Shown here one piece after another: positions 11,772-24,200 of a DNA stretch of 64,000 bases. The stretch is from the NCBI RefSeq assembly GCF_020740795.1, contig NC_067282.1, forward strand, positions 148,290,858-148,354,857, written 5' to 3'. The stretch comes from Apus apus. Its lineage: Eukaryota > Chordata > Aves > Apodiformes > Apodidae. A model generated the notes under the pieces. That model saw nothing but the letters and a program-made list of their open reading frames with translations. It was not told the origin of the DNA and ran no database searches. The stretch's first letter is position 1; every line of letters starts with the position of its first letter. Made by a program: the position numbers and the translations under genes.

Positions 11772-12933
11772 TGTAGCAGGATGCTCTACCTCAGTGTGCC
11801 TGCCTCAGTTTCCCTTTGTGATTCAATTTCTCTCTGTCTCTTAGTTTCACTGCCCCTGGCCTGGAGCTGAAGGGTTCTCTTGAGAAAAGAAAGGGCATAA
11901 TAAACTCTGAAATGGTAACAAACTTGAAAATACCAGTAGAAGGCCAAAATTATGTCTGTGGCAATAGCTGCTCTCCTGTTTGGAAAAACACTGAGCTCAG
12001 CTGGCTCCAGCTAGGCCAAACAGAAACCAAACAAGAATGGAAAGATAAATTAAATAATTTGTTCAATGAGGGAAAAGGCTTTCTTCATTTTTCCTTTGTT
12101 TCCCTTTATGTTCCCCAAGAGAGGATTTTGGAGGTATGGCTAAGTAGTTAAATGACAGCAGCCAATCACTTTATTCTATAAAAGGCTAGTCCCATCTTTG
12201 ATGGGGAGAATCCTGTACGCTTTTCCTAGAAGATTTGCTGGAATTTCTCCCCTCCAGCAGGGATGCCGGCTCAAATGGCTACTCCTCAAGAGGTTAAGAG
12301 AAAAGGACACCCAGCCATAGCCAAATAAAGGGTAAGAAGTATCAAATCTCTATATATGAATTCTTATTCACATCTTCATGAACTAATTTTAAATATTAAA
12401 GGCAGCTTTGCACCCATCTGGATGCAGTCCTGTGTAATGTGCTTTAGGTGATACTGCTTTAGCAGGGGAGTTGGACTAGATGATCTCTAGAGGACCCTTC
12501 CAACTCTGACAATCCCATGATTCTGTGAATACAGATTAGTAGAAGGACATATTTGGCTTTGGAACTTCAATACTTTAGGATCCCTTTAAATGTAAGAGAA
12601 AGATTGCACTAATTGTCTTATCACATTGCCTAGGTATTATTTTAATCATTGTTCTAGATCTAGTATAAGATCTATTAATAAAGTGGCTAGCACTAAAACA
12701 ATTACCCTTTGTGTAATAGCTATTGACTAGTCAGTTATTTGTGTATTTTATTAAGGTACCTACTTGTTTTGTGATCCTAATACCCTATTTTGCTACCCTA
12801 ATATCCTAACACTCATACTATCCAATTTATACCTTTTTAGTCTAAATGTTAAGATCCTTTGCTATTTACAATAAATCTTGGGTTTGTACATATGTGTCTC
12901 ATCTGCTACCTTGTCCCATGTGGGACATTTACA
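11772..12933 (+). mobile_element. LTR-like element of avian endogenous retrovirus type, split by a CR1 tail
   Basis: Starts tgtagcaggatgctc and ends cccatgtgggacatttaca (TG...CA). Inside, in LTR order, are a CCAAT box (12162-12166), TATAAAA (12177-12183) and a polyadenylation word AATAAA (12324-12329). These are consistent with a U3 promoter, R and the signal that ends R. A CR1 3' end (12405-12530) interrupts the right part, explaining the unusual length. There are no retroviral coding sequences and no clear target-site duplication. It lies right of the first GLT8D2 coding exon, antisense to that gene. The assignment rests on layout and recalled avian LTR words. Confidence 0.5.
12405..12530 (+). 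repeat. CR1 LINE 3' end nested in the LTR-like element
   Basis: ggatgcagtcctgtgtaatg, gttggactagatgatctct, cccttccaactctgacaatc and a terminal catgattctgtgaat form a short, 5'-truncated CR1 tail. Confidence 0.9.
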
Positions 12934-15900
12934 TTCATCTCTGATCTCACCTATAAAAGAATAACAATCACAAATACTAATCTCTTGTTGGAGTAAGTTC
13001 CCAAACATATGGGAATATTATACTGGAGCAGTGTCTTTCAGACACTCAGAAAATTTCAGAGCAATAGTGAAAATACTTAAAACTGCAGCATCTTTCTACA
13101 AACAGTAAGGGGGGGAGGGGGGTTATGCAATGCAGCTTGTATTTAAGCACATTATTTGTAATACTGAAGAAAATGAGGTAGCCTTCTGTAAAATTGTACT
13201 TCTACACCAGGCCTGAAACTGGCCATGGCTTTATGCCTGAGAAGACAGAACATAATCCCTATAATACAGGATTATGTGAAATAAAATGTTCAGTTGAATT
13301 CTGGACCCAAAGCTACTGTTTATGAAAAAAAAACCCAACACAACAAACCAAATAAAAACCCAGTAAAAAACAGCACCAGAAGTTGGGACAGAGGGGGAAA
13401 TAACAATTCTGTAATCTAACCTTTACACTATGGTAGCTGTATCTGGAACAGAAACCAATTTTTCGTATTTCCATACATACAGACAGGGACACATTACATC
13501 ACAGATAAGGATATATAAGTTTCTGTGCACGTATAAAAATTAAGCTTATTCTGAGTCCCGGAGAAGACAGCTGGAACAGCAAGAATTCTTGAAACCTGAG
13601 TCACAGAACTGACTGCCTCTCATTGGTTAGCGCTTAAGCTGAGGCGGCATCCTAAATTGGTCTCTACTTCGACTAACAAGTTAAATTACAATAAAATATA
13701 AATAAAGCTAAGAGGTGGCTTTGTTTGCAAACCACTTAAATTTGCATTTATTTAGGTCCCAATAGACGACTAGATCGTAGCGAGAGAGGAGTATTTCTGA
13801 ACGTCCTGCAGTTCTTATCTACATTCCAGCAGCGCAGTCTCTTCATGTGGCATTAATCTACACAGAGGAAATCAAGCTTATCAGCCAGAAAAAAACCCAC
13901 ACTGCTGAGAAAGCCCTTCTATCACGCGTTACACACAAGTATTGTCTTCTCATCCATTTAAAAAGCTTATTAGTTTAGGTAAGCAGAGAGACAACAGAAC
14001 CCCCTACACTCTTGGAGTAACTATCTAACCCCACTAATAGCAGCCTTCCACTGATTTCCACAGACCTGACTACTGTCTTTCACTTAACAATTGTCACAAT
14101 AGTCACAAACAATTCTTTGCAAGATGAAAGTTGTATAGCCACAGCCTCATTATATCTTCAGAAATTATTAAATCAAGATAATCTAAACCATGTTTTAAAC
14201 TTAAAAATCCAAACTTAGGCAGACTCTCGTACCAGTTAGAATTGTGAAACTACAGTATTCCTAACCCTCAGAAACTCAGACTGAGTACCCACTGATTTTT
14301 AAGGAGAGGAGTATTTGTTCCCCTGAAAGTATTTACTCAGTTGTTCCTGACTGTAGACATTAGTTCCTGGAACCTGGCAGTCCCTAACTCAATTGCCAAA
14401 TCCTGCAACAAAATGAGGGGCTGCAGAAGGGAAAGCTCAGAAACAGTGACATTACTGCTCAGATACTTCCTACTTAATTAGTCTTTTTACCTCTCCAAAG
14501 CAGCACAGTATTCGGAACTTCTCTCTCCTGAAGAGCTGCAGAGCTATTTACTTGGATCCTAGATAGCCCACAGCTGTAAACACTCTTGCCAAAGCTTCTT
14601 TGACCATCATTCTCCTTTGAAGTCCCCCACGCAAGGGCCTTACAGGGCACTGTAACAGTTTTAAGATTCAGTTCCTTTTTCAAACTCTTCAAAGTTTATT
14701 TTGGAGTTGTGCTGGTTTTCTTTTCTTTCTCTGCTGCTGAGGAATAGCACAGAGTCCAGACGCTGCACAAGGAATGAGAGCCCATAAACCACTTCCAGAT
14801 GTGCAGGACGATGATGCAGCCCCAGATCTGGCAAACTTGCCTCAGAGCTTCAGCTAGTAGATTGCAAACAAATCCCATAAGACAAAAAGTCTTAAGGAGG
14901 TTGGGGAAAGTGAAGGAAATTTGAACAGTCTAGTTTGTAGGTTAGATTTCTAGTCATTATTTACAATAAATGTGAGCAGATCACTAGTCTGCAAGAGCCA
15001 AATGACACCATGCCAAAGTCAAAGTGAAAGCCAATGTCCAATTGCAGAGTTCTTGTAAGTCAAAAGCTAGGGGAAACTTGCAGAATTAAACTCTGAACGT
15101 GCATTATGACTTGCACCATCTCATTTCTGAATCTTTGAGCAGTTAAGAGAATCTGAATCCACGGGTCTGCTTTGGATGCAGAGGGACCTTAGATCAAGGT
15201 AACACTCTGCCCCCTAAGCTCCCCTGAAATGCTTTTGCACTTTTATTTCTACATCACTTCTTTATTCGAGTTCTCTCCCTCCTTTCTTGGAGCCCTCCTT
15301 CTTTATGATAAAACCGTGTTTTGTCACAAGACTTTAATGAGAATTGAAAGCAAGAATGATAATAATAGTCCTCAATTCTAAACTATTTTCCATCTTCTTC
15401 CCATGAGGCAGGGCAAAATTTATAAGTATTTGGTTGTTTTAAAAATCATAAAGTGCTTTTAATTGGGATTGTTGTACCATTTGTGGGAACTGAAAATGGG
15501 GGTTTTCAACTGTATGTGGCAAACGTGCCAAAACTGTATTGTGCGATTTCGTACAGAAATCCCTCCTTCACAGATCTGCTTGCAGGAAAGATCAATGAAA
15601 AGCTGTAGCTAGTTATGTGCTTCATGTAGATGACCACAACTGTTTGCACGTTTTCTGTACTACAGTAGTTTTTAAAGATGTATTAAGCACATGTTGATAA
15701 AAAAAACCTCCCGTTTCGTTCACCTCCTTTCTCCTTCTGTGTGCACGCTGATCCAAGATGCACACAGCTGTATGATGCCGCAGCATCGGGACCATCTGCT
15801 TCGCCTGGCAGCAACCCCTGGACTAGTGGCAACCCAGCAGCACCTTCTCTGGATTTCCCTCATCCTCACCTTTATATTCTGACTTAGCACCCCCCTCGCA

Positions 15901-16149
15901 CAGGAAAGAGAGCAGCTTTTCTCCCGCAGAATGCTATCTTCGGGTTTACACAGATCATCGTCCTTTAACTGCAGAACTGAAACCTTGGTTTCTCATCTCG
16001 ACCTGCAGCGTTTAAAACAGCAGCTCCTTTCTTTTCTCAAGATGGGCACCTCGCAGGCAGCGTTATCGCTACCGAGTCAAAAAAACAAATCCAACAACAA
16101 CAACAAAAAAAACCAAACCCGAACCTGCTACACATTTCTGTGGGTCTGA
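12934..16149. other. GLT8D2-HCFC2 upstream interval
   Basis: AT-rich sequence with only short open frames (up to 72 codons) that show no family resemblance. The untranslated first exon(s) and promoter of GLT8D2 should lie here or in the HCFC2 CpG island, because the exon at 11535-11579 has an acceptor. Candidate minus-strand donors exist (for example AAAG|gtgagg near 15869) but none can be chosen. An A/C-rich tract lies at 16080-16120. Confidence 0.5.
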
Positions 16150-16251
16150 AGGCAGAACTGGGTGCCCCGAGCTCAACAGCACACACCACACCCGCGGTGA
16201 CCCAGGCTCCCCGCAGCCCGGGCCGCCCGGCAGCAGCAGCAGCACCCTGCC

Positions 16252-16325
16252 CAGGGCAGGGCCGGGCAGGGCCGGGCAGGGCAGGGCAGGGCAGGGCAGG
16301 GCAGGGCAGGGCAGGGCAGGGCCGG
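16252..16325. repeat. (GGGCA)n short tandem array
   Basis: About ten near-perfect copies of gggca/gggcag with a few gggcc variants, inside the HCFC2 CpG island about 350-430 bp before the start codon. It is G-rich on the plus strand with regular GGG runs. Confidence 0.95.
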
Positions 16326-16606
16326 CTTCCCTCCGCCAGCCGCCCGACAGGGCTCCCGCCGAAGTCGGGCCGAGACCGGCAGCTCCTGGGGGAGCGGAGG
16401 AAGCCTCGCAGAGGAGGGGCCTGCGACAGAAGCCGCCGTGCCCGCCGAGATAAAGGGCCTCTGCGGCTGCGCCTCCCGGCCGGGCCCCGGCACCCAGGGG
16501 CAGCAGCCCGGGCCCCGAGCGGCGGGCGGGGCGGGGCGGGGCGGGGCGGGCCGGGCCCGGGGCCTCCTTCCCTCCCCTCAGCGCCGGGGGAAACCGCCCC
16601 ACCGCC

Positions 16607-16616
16607 GTCACGTGAC
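16607..16616. promoter_or_regulatory. GTCACGTGAC E-box palindrome
   Basis: A perfect 10-bp palindrome with a CACGTG core, the site class of USF and MiT/TFE bHLH-leucine-zipper factors. It lies 63 bp before the HCFC2 ATG, in core-promoter range. Binding is inferred. Confidence 0.6.
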
Positions 16617-16675
16617 CCGCGGCGCCCGCCGCCACCGCCCGCCCCGGCCGCGCGGCGCATTGTGGGAGCGGCGGT

Positions 16676-16686
16676 AAGATGGCGGC
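16676..16686 (+). promoter_or_regulatory. YY1-type AAGATGGCGGC element overlapping the start codon
   Basis: An exact match to the extended YY1 consensus, with the HCFC2 ATG inside the motif. Such sites just downstream of the transcription start are common in TATA-less CpG promoters. Confidence 0.65.
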
Positions 16687-16844
16687 GGCCGCCGCTGGGC
16701 TGAGCTGGAGGCGGGTGTCTTCCTTCACCGGGCCGGTGCCGCGCTCCCGCCACGGGCACCGCGCGGTCGCCATCCGCGAGCTGGTCATTATCTTCGGGGG
16801 GGGCAACGAGGGCATCGCCGACGAGCTGCACGTCTACAACACCG
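16679..16844 (+). CDS. HCFC2: HCFC2 coding exon 1
   Basis: 166 coding nt with donor ACCG|gtgcgc. It encodes an Ala-rich start, then [20 protein letters not shown] and the first Kelch strand [20 protein letters not shown]. It ends with one base of the next codon. The 5'UTR precedes it in the CpG island; its limit is unknown. Confidence 0.95.
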
Positions 16845-18205
16845 GTGCGCGGGGCGGGGCGGCGGGCGCGGCCCGGCGCGGTGCGGTGCGGTGCGGGAGG
16901 GGGGGCCGGGAGGAGGCGGGGCCGGGCCGGGCCGGGCCGGGGGAGCCCGGGGCTGTCAGGCGGGGCGGCGGGGCTGTCCTGTCGCCGGGCGCCGGTCCTG
17001 TCGCCGTCGCGGCACCGGCCGCCCCGCGGCGGAGGGGTCGCCCCCGCAGGCCGGGCCTCCCGCCCTCCCCGGGGGGGGCTCCGCGGCGGCGGGCGGGCCG
17101 CCCCTGGCTGAAAAGCTGCCTGGAGCCGACGCGGGGCGAGGGATGGAGGGAGAAATACGCCCGAGCGAGGGGTCCCGCCGGGGCTGTGCGGCGCCCTGGC
17201 TGATGCGGGGGGGTTAATGCTCCTTTCTGGGGAAAAAGAAACCTGGAAGATCTCCTGCTGTGCTTCGGGTCTTTTCTGCTTTCCCAGCCCCTCGTCTTGG
17301 GGTGCAGTCTCCCCTGGCGGGTCTCGGCTGGCTGGCTGCTGGCTGGATTAGCCTCTTCGCGTGCCCAGCTCCCCCTTCTTCCCTCTGGCGGCGGCCCACG
17401 AGAGCTGCTGAACTGGCTGAAATAGAAGTCTTGGTCAGAAAAGTGAACATGTTGGCACTGGGAGCCTTTCCAAACAGGAAGCTGCCCGAGACCAGTCGTG
17501 AAAGATGAGATGCCTCGAGTAGTTACTGTACGGGATGCTGTGTGAGGCTAGAGGACTTGTGTGTGATCTCGGAGCTTGGGCTGAGACGGGAGAGTCAGTG
17601 AGGTGGCTGGTCCGTGCTTCTCAGTCAGCCCCTCCTGGCTGCGTGTGCAGCACTGTTCACTAGAAGCTTCTAATTTCGCCAAAAGTATGGAAGTGAGAGC
17701 ATGCTAACTAGCCTTTTAACTTGCTAACTTTTAAGCCTCCAAAAATTATTCTTATGCCTCCCACCCCCTAAATACATATAAAAAAAGTGACTGTTTTTTT
17801 CTGGGTGTTTCGGAGGTAGAATCTGACAGCACAAACATATTTTGCAGGGTTTTGAAGTTTATTAAGAGGAAAATGGTTGCTGTTAGAGTTCTTCCAAGCA
17901 GATTTTTCCATGGTAGTTTAAAGTCCTGGTGTATTCAGTCACATTTTTTGGGGAAAAATAAAATAACCTTTCTGTTTTGCTGAGTAATCTAAATAAAGCT
18001 TTTAGGTAGTACAATTATACTGTCTTTCAGAACAGAGGTTCTGATGGGTACTCTTTGAGAGAATCTTAACGTCACTTCTATTTTTTTATTATTTTTCTTT
18101 CTGCCCAGACTTTCTGCTAAAGGTGTTTTCCCTTTTTGGTGGTGACAGAAAGGATCACAACTCAGTTGTTCCAGTTCCCAGATGGGTATTTGTCCCAAAC
18201 TGACT

Positions 18206-18243
<38 letters not shown>

Positions 18244-21200
18244 AGCTGGCACACAGCAAGGACTTAACCCCCTGCAGCAGCATTCTCTGGAAGCTTTAAT
18301 TTCACACTGTGTGTTCATCAAAAAAAACTTAGGAAAAAGGAGACAATCCCTCCTGTAACTCTTCCATACCAGAACAGTTTGAACACCAATATGCTGCTGC
18401 TGGATCAGGCAGTCTCAGTTGCTCTTTCAATGCAGTGCTCTGTAGATATTAATATTGGTCCCGGATCAGTGTAATTAGTTTTTCAATAGAGCTATTAAAT
18501 CCAGGCAGGCTGCCATGCTGCTGTAGCTCTAGTAATTCTGTTTCTAGGGCTAGCTCCCTCTGAGTTAGCTTAGTTATCCGTTTTGTGTAGAACTGCACTT
18601 ACATTCCTCATTAGCCATTTTTTTGGCAAGTCATTGCCAAAATCACATCTCTGGGTGACCCTTGGTAACTGACTTAGTTACAGTGACCTCATGTGCTCAT
18701 TCACAGGTTGAGTAATATTGGTTTGATAGAGGTGTTTGTTTTTCTTCTTATTTTAAAAAAAAAAGTTTTAATTAAAGTAGGTCTTTGTGTTAAGCAAACA
18801 GGCTATTCACAGTTATCTACAGGTGAAAGGTCGTTCTTTAGAAAGCAGAGGTGTTGAAAAATATACTTCTCAGTGTTTGAAACATCTTCTTTTTTTTTTT
18901 TTTTTCTGTAGCTACAAATCAGTGGTTCCTTCCTGCCGTAAGGGGAGATATTCCTCCAGGCTGCGCAGCACATGGATTTGTTTGTGATGGTACCAGAATA
19001 CTAGTTTTTGGAGGAATGGTCGAATATGGAAGATACAGTAATGATTTATATGAATTACAGGTAGGAAATGTATGAAGATTTTTCAGTTTACAGGACTACT
19101 TTATTTATCTGTTTATGAACAAACATATTTTATAGTACCAACTGCAGAAGAAAGATGAATTTTGCTGTGCTCCAGGAATAATAAGCTCTTAAAATAGCTT
19201 CTAAAGATGGAGAAAATCCAAATAACTTTGAAAAAGACACTACCATGTAGTCTAAATACAGTTTAAAATGTTTAGTGTTTTATGAAGGTTAGCTCCCTTT
19301 CAACATATATCCTTAGGAAAGCCCAACATTCCCTTAAAAATAAGTCAGAAAGTATATGAGCAAATTTGATTGACTATGACTATAAATTAAGGTATTTCTG
19401 AATATATATTTCTTGTTTTTAAGGCAAGTCGATGGCTTTGGAAAAAAGTAAAACCTCAAGCTCCTTCCACTGGATCACCACCTTGTCCTCGACTTGGCCA
19501 CAGCTTTTCTTTATATGGTAACAAGTGCTATTTATTCGGTGGCCTGGCAAATGAAAGTGAGGATTCAAATAATAATGTTCCCAGGTATGCTGGTTTGATT
19601 TCAATTCAATGTCTTTAAAAATAAATTATTAGATACTACAACTTCGAAGAGAAACATTCTAGGGTGGCTGTTGTGTGTACCAAGTACTTGCAGTAGTATT
19701 ATTTGTGCAGTGGAGGGGTTCCATGCTAAGAAGGTTAAGTATTTCTTCTGCTAATCCCACAATATGTAACACTGATTGACAGGTCTAGCACTTTTGGAGG
19801 AAAACCTGAGTAGACTGGTATTTTTCCTAGTACTTCAGATGATGTTTTTAAGAATGGCTTGTTTGTTAGAAGCAAAGTCTCATCAGTCATCAGGGAATTC
19901 ATAGCTGAAGTTTCCCCTGTAATGCTGTGACACATTACTGTTTAGTGCAGTAAAAAAGAGGTATCTGGTGTGAATGGCAAGATTCAGAGATGGCTATCTA
20001 AAAATAACTTGCCAAAAGATGGAGCAACAAATGGCTAATTGTCTGTTGGCTAGCTTGAAGGCATCAGAAGATAAATTCTTTTCACCTTTGTTGCCTTAGA
20101 ATTGGATAAATTAATTTCTAGTGTCCCATGTCGTGTATTTCTCACAACTTTGCAGTTTGTCCATATTTAGTAATTTCTGCTAAGAATGTTATTTACCAGT
20201 TTTGAATGTTTCTTTCATGTATTACAGTGTATCAAGTGATACAAAAGCGTGTTTCCTTAGAGGCAACAAGTTGGGATAGTTCTTTTTTTTCTTTTAAATC
20301 CATTTAGTTTTGGTACTGTCCAAAATGCTAACAAATGTTTTGGGATTTTAAAATCTTCCAAGACAGAAGTCTGTAACACTTGGAAGTGATCAGGGTTTAA
20401 AGCTCATTTGTAAGCTTGCTAATGAGCAAATTTTTCCTACGTTGTCAATGATATCTTAGATATTTAAATGATTTCTATGAACTGGAGCTGCAACACGGTT
20501 CTGGAGTTGTTGGCTGGAGTATTCCTGTGACCAAAGGGATCTTGCCATCTCCCCGAGAATCTCACACAGCCATCGTATACTGCAGAAAAGATTTAGGAAG
20601 TCCAAAGATTTATATTTTTGGAGGGATGTGTGGCTGTCGGCTGAATGATCTCTGGGAACTTGACATAGGTGAGTTGATTTGCCAGTAAAAGTCAGTGCAG
20701 GGGCCTCATTGGCTTAGAGGAAAAATTGCAGTATATAATGATTCATTGCATGATGTACAGATACTGTTGGGACTCACACCATAGTGTTAACCTTTTGTAA
20801 TTTTTTAATTTAAATGTATACAGCACTGATTGCATATAGTGTCTTCACTGATTTTGGTTACACTACGAGATTGTTTCCTTAGAGACCATTAAAGACTGTC
20901 ACTGTGATAGCCAAGTTAAATAACCATAATGAAACCGTAATGTATCTTTTTGATAAACTGATAAGCAATTTGTTTACTAGTATTTCCTGTGAATTTTAAA
21001 AGAAGCTTTAAATAATTTTTTTTTTTTGCACCTTCTTTCTTAAAGTGGCTATCTCAAAAAGCTGAAATTTAGTTTTATTGAATGTTGGAGGTATATTACA
21101 TCCTAATTCCAGGTACTGAAATACACAGTGATAAGCTGCTTGAAGCTTTTTCTTTTTTTTCTTTTAGAAACCATGACCTGGTCAAGACCAGAAACTAAAG

Positions 21201-24200
21201 GGACAGTGCCACTTCCTCGCAGTCTCCATACAGCCAATGTAATAGGAAACAAGTATGTCTGTTGTTAAAAGCTCACCTCTAGAAAGGTACACTTAGTAGG
21301 AGAATGATGATGCTTATGCACTACTGCTCAGTATAAACCCTCAGCCTTGTAGAGAACTTTTCTGCTTCTGTTACCCTACCTCAGTGGAAATTAAAAAGTA
21401 CTGTTTGTTAATTTAAGTATCACACAGTCAGTGTATCTGTATCTGCCCAACCCACAAGCAGCTTTTCAGGCTTCCTAATGCACCTGGGCTTCTTTCTGCA
21501 TCCTGGGATGGTCTCAGCTGAACCTGAGCTGTCTTTGTTAGGAGTCAACTCTGTGTCTGTGACACAGTGAACTAGCTGCGCAAAGAAACTGCCCAAAGAG
21601 TAGAACTAATTCTAGGCAAAACCATTCCACATTTTGATGGGCCAATTTTTCTGTAGTCTGTTCCACATTACTTTGCTTTTTGGCAGATAGCATTGATAAA
21701 ATTAACTTCTAAAAATGGATTTCAGTCCATTTTATATCAGTTTACAAGCTGGTGTGAAGAGAAAGAGGCAAGGGGGGGGAAAGAAGTGTGAAAGCTTTGT
21801 ATCTTCTGATCCAAGAGCTTAGCTGTATGTTATTTATATAAAATGTAACCAGTTTGTAGCCTGCTTCATGTTTTTCAATTTTGATACCTGACTTATATAC
21901 CAGTCTTCTCATTTTAAAATAGTTTATCAAGAGGTGTGCAGTAAAGGTTGTAGAAGTTCCATGTAAATGTGTGGTTTTTGCAGACTGTTGGCAGTTTGGT
22001 GTTTTGTAGAAAAGATACAGTATTAATCCAGGATGTTTGAGGAGTTTGGGGTGGGCTTTTTTAAATTGTTTTTTTAAATCAGTTAACTTACTAAAAATGT
22101 CAGAAGATACATGTGTGCAACAATGCTTTCTAAAGAGACTACACACTAAATCTGCTATAAACCAGAACTGAAAGCAGTGGAAATTTTCTGTTTTGTCCTA
22201 GTTTGAGAGAGCACATGCAGCAGATCTGGATGTTAATTGGCTTTTCTTTTTCCCTCTTCCCTCTTTTCCTCTATTTCAGAATGTATGTTTTTGGTGGATG
22301 GGTTCCACAGTCAGCAGGAGGTGAAATTTCTGCTCATGATGGTGAATGGAAATGTACTGGTTCATTTTCTTATCTTAATTTGGGTCAGTGTTTCTGCCTT
22401 TCTGGGAGTGGGCATTTTCAATTAATACTTTTCTAACAGAGTAGAGTAAGTATTTTTGAGACCACAAGAGAAGTTTTAGTGTACACAGTTGTAATCCTAG
22501 CTGACAAAAGAAAATGTCGGTGATTTTTTTATTGTTATTTTTATTTGAACATTCAGCAGGCTTGCTGATGCAAATCTTTGCTCATAGAACTTTAATGCTA
22601 AGTAACACAGGTAATCCTTCTTCATTTATAGTAGAACACAAGACAGATCCTGAAATTAGTGTTTTCTAAATGTGTTAGAAATGTTGTCCCAAAAGCGGGG
22701 TCCATTACCTGGTGTGGAAGAAGCCAATCCACACACAGAGCTAAGATACTTGCCTTAATATCCAGTTCTGCACAGAAGAGGGAACAGGGTGGTATTCCAC
22801 AAAGCAAACTCAGCTTCCTGAAACACAAGTGCTACTTTTATACCCAAAAATGTGAAAAATAAATTTATCTCTAATTATATTCTATAATTCGCACACATGA
22901 TTGGTTAACGAGTTCTTCACTTCCATTTAAAGTGGCAGTGCTCAAAAATGTCACTCGGAATGCTCAAAGAGCAGGGGGCTCTCTGTTGGTCCCTCTAGCC
23001 TATGGGTGGGTGTTTTAGCATGCTCACAGCACATTAATGTATTAATGATACATTAATATGGCAAATCTAATTACTCAGTGTTTTCTACCTAGTGCTCAAG
23101 GCCAGAACCAAGATAAGCTGTAGGGAGTGCTCCTTTCCATCCCTTTCATCTGTCTTGCAGGTGTCCTGTAGGCCTGTCTCAAGGGCAGGATGTAGACTAC
23201 TTGGGATGTGTTTTTCTCTAATTGGGATCTGGTTTTCTCTAATTCTTTCTGTTTCACTGTTATGTAAGCTCTGGTTTTATTCTGCATGTCTCTTTTGGGT
23301 TTTTTTAATGTGATTTTTTTTCCCAAATATAATTTTTTTCCCCACAATTTTACTTATTTCAATTAATAACTGACATCAGTACTATCCCTGAATCTTGTAT
23401 TTGCCTGAGAGAGACAACCAGAGGTCAGAATATTCACCCTCTATTAGTTGAATATATCTTGCAAACCTGCAACCTGCTTTTTGTAATATTGCAAATTTAA
23501 ATGCAATTGTCTATAATAACAGTGATTTATTTTTGTTTTCTCTGAGCAGTTAAGTTTATTAACATCTGTATTACTTGTCTTGGAAAATGTCTAGAAACTA
23601 AATTTTTTGAGTTTCATTTACTAGATACCACAGAATGGATAGGTCTGATCTCAGATTGCCAGGAGGACAAAAGTAACTTGTTACCAGGGCCAAGAGCAGG
23701 ACACTGTGCTGTAGCAGTTGGCACTCGTCTGTATATCTGGAGTGGTAGAGATGGTTACAGAAAAGCTTGGAACAATCAAGTTTGCTGCAAAGATCTTTGG
23801 TACCTTGATACTGGTGAGTCAGAAATAAATAAGAGACTTGTACTGTGTTCCATATTTTATTAATATGTGATGCTGGCATCACTGATGATCAAAATATCTA
23901 AAGTTGTAGCAAACTCAGAAGTTTATTTACATTTTAAAGCTTATTTAAATAAAACGTACTTCACTGTTGACTGTTTGAAGGCTACAGCTATAGCTTAAAC
24001 TGAAGAAATTAGGAAGGCTTGTTTGAAGCTGCTGAAAGAACTTTGTGTCTCAATTCTGCATTGCATGCCATGGTCAGTAGATAGAAGGTACTAAGGAGTG
24101 TTTTACCTCAACTCAGGGCTCCTGCCCTCTCATCTTAGTGATCTGTTCTGCTGCTACTTACTCTTTTTTTACCAGCCCCCTCTTTCTCTTGGGATCATTG

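Larger units (their letters stand above)
16150..17220 (+). promoter_or_regulatory. HCFC2: CpG-island promoter of HCFC2
   Basis: A very G+C- and CpG-rich block around the HCFC2 start codon, with a (GGGCA)n array (16252-16325) and GGGGC runs (16527-16551). It also has a GTCACGTGAC palindrome (16607-16616) and a YY1-type AAGATGGCGGC word across the start codon (16676-16686). There is no TATA box. Transcription probably starts between about 16600 and 16670 (inference). Long open frames in every reading frame here are compositional. Confidence 0.85.

Noticed and set aside
16037-16831. Minus-strand frames of 264 and 248 codons and plus-strand frames of 187 and 174 codons
   Set aside because: They lie in the HCFC2 CpG island; the ALPCP repeats merely translate the (GGGCA)n array. 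Only the frame from 16679 to 16844 is coding.
18208-18242. Poly(T) run as a possible processed pseudogene tail
   Set aside because: Flanking sequence shows no coding or RNA-gene homology and no target-site duplication was seen.
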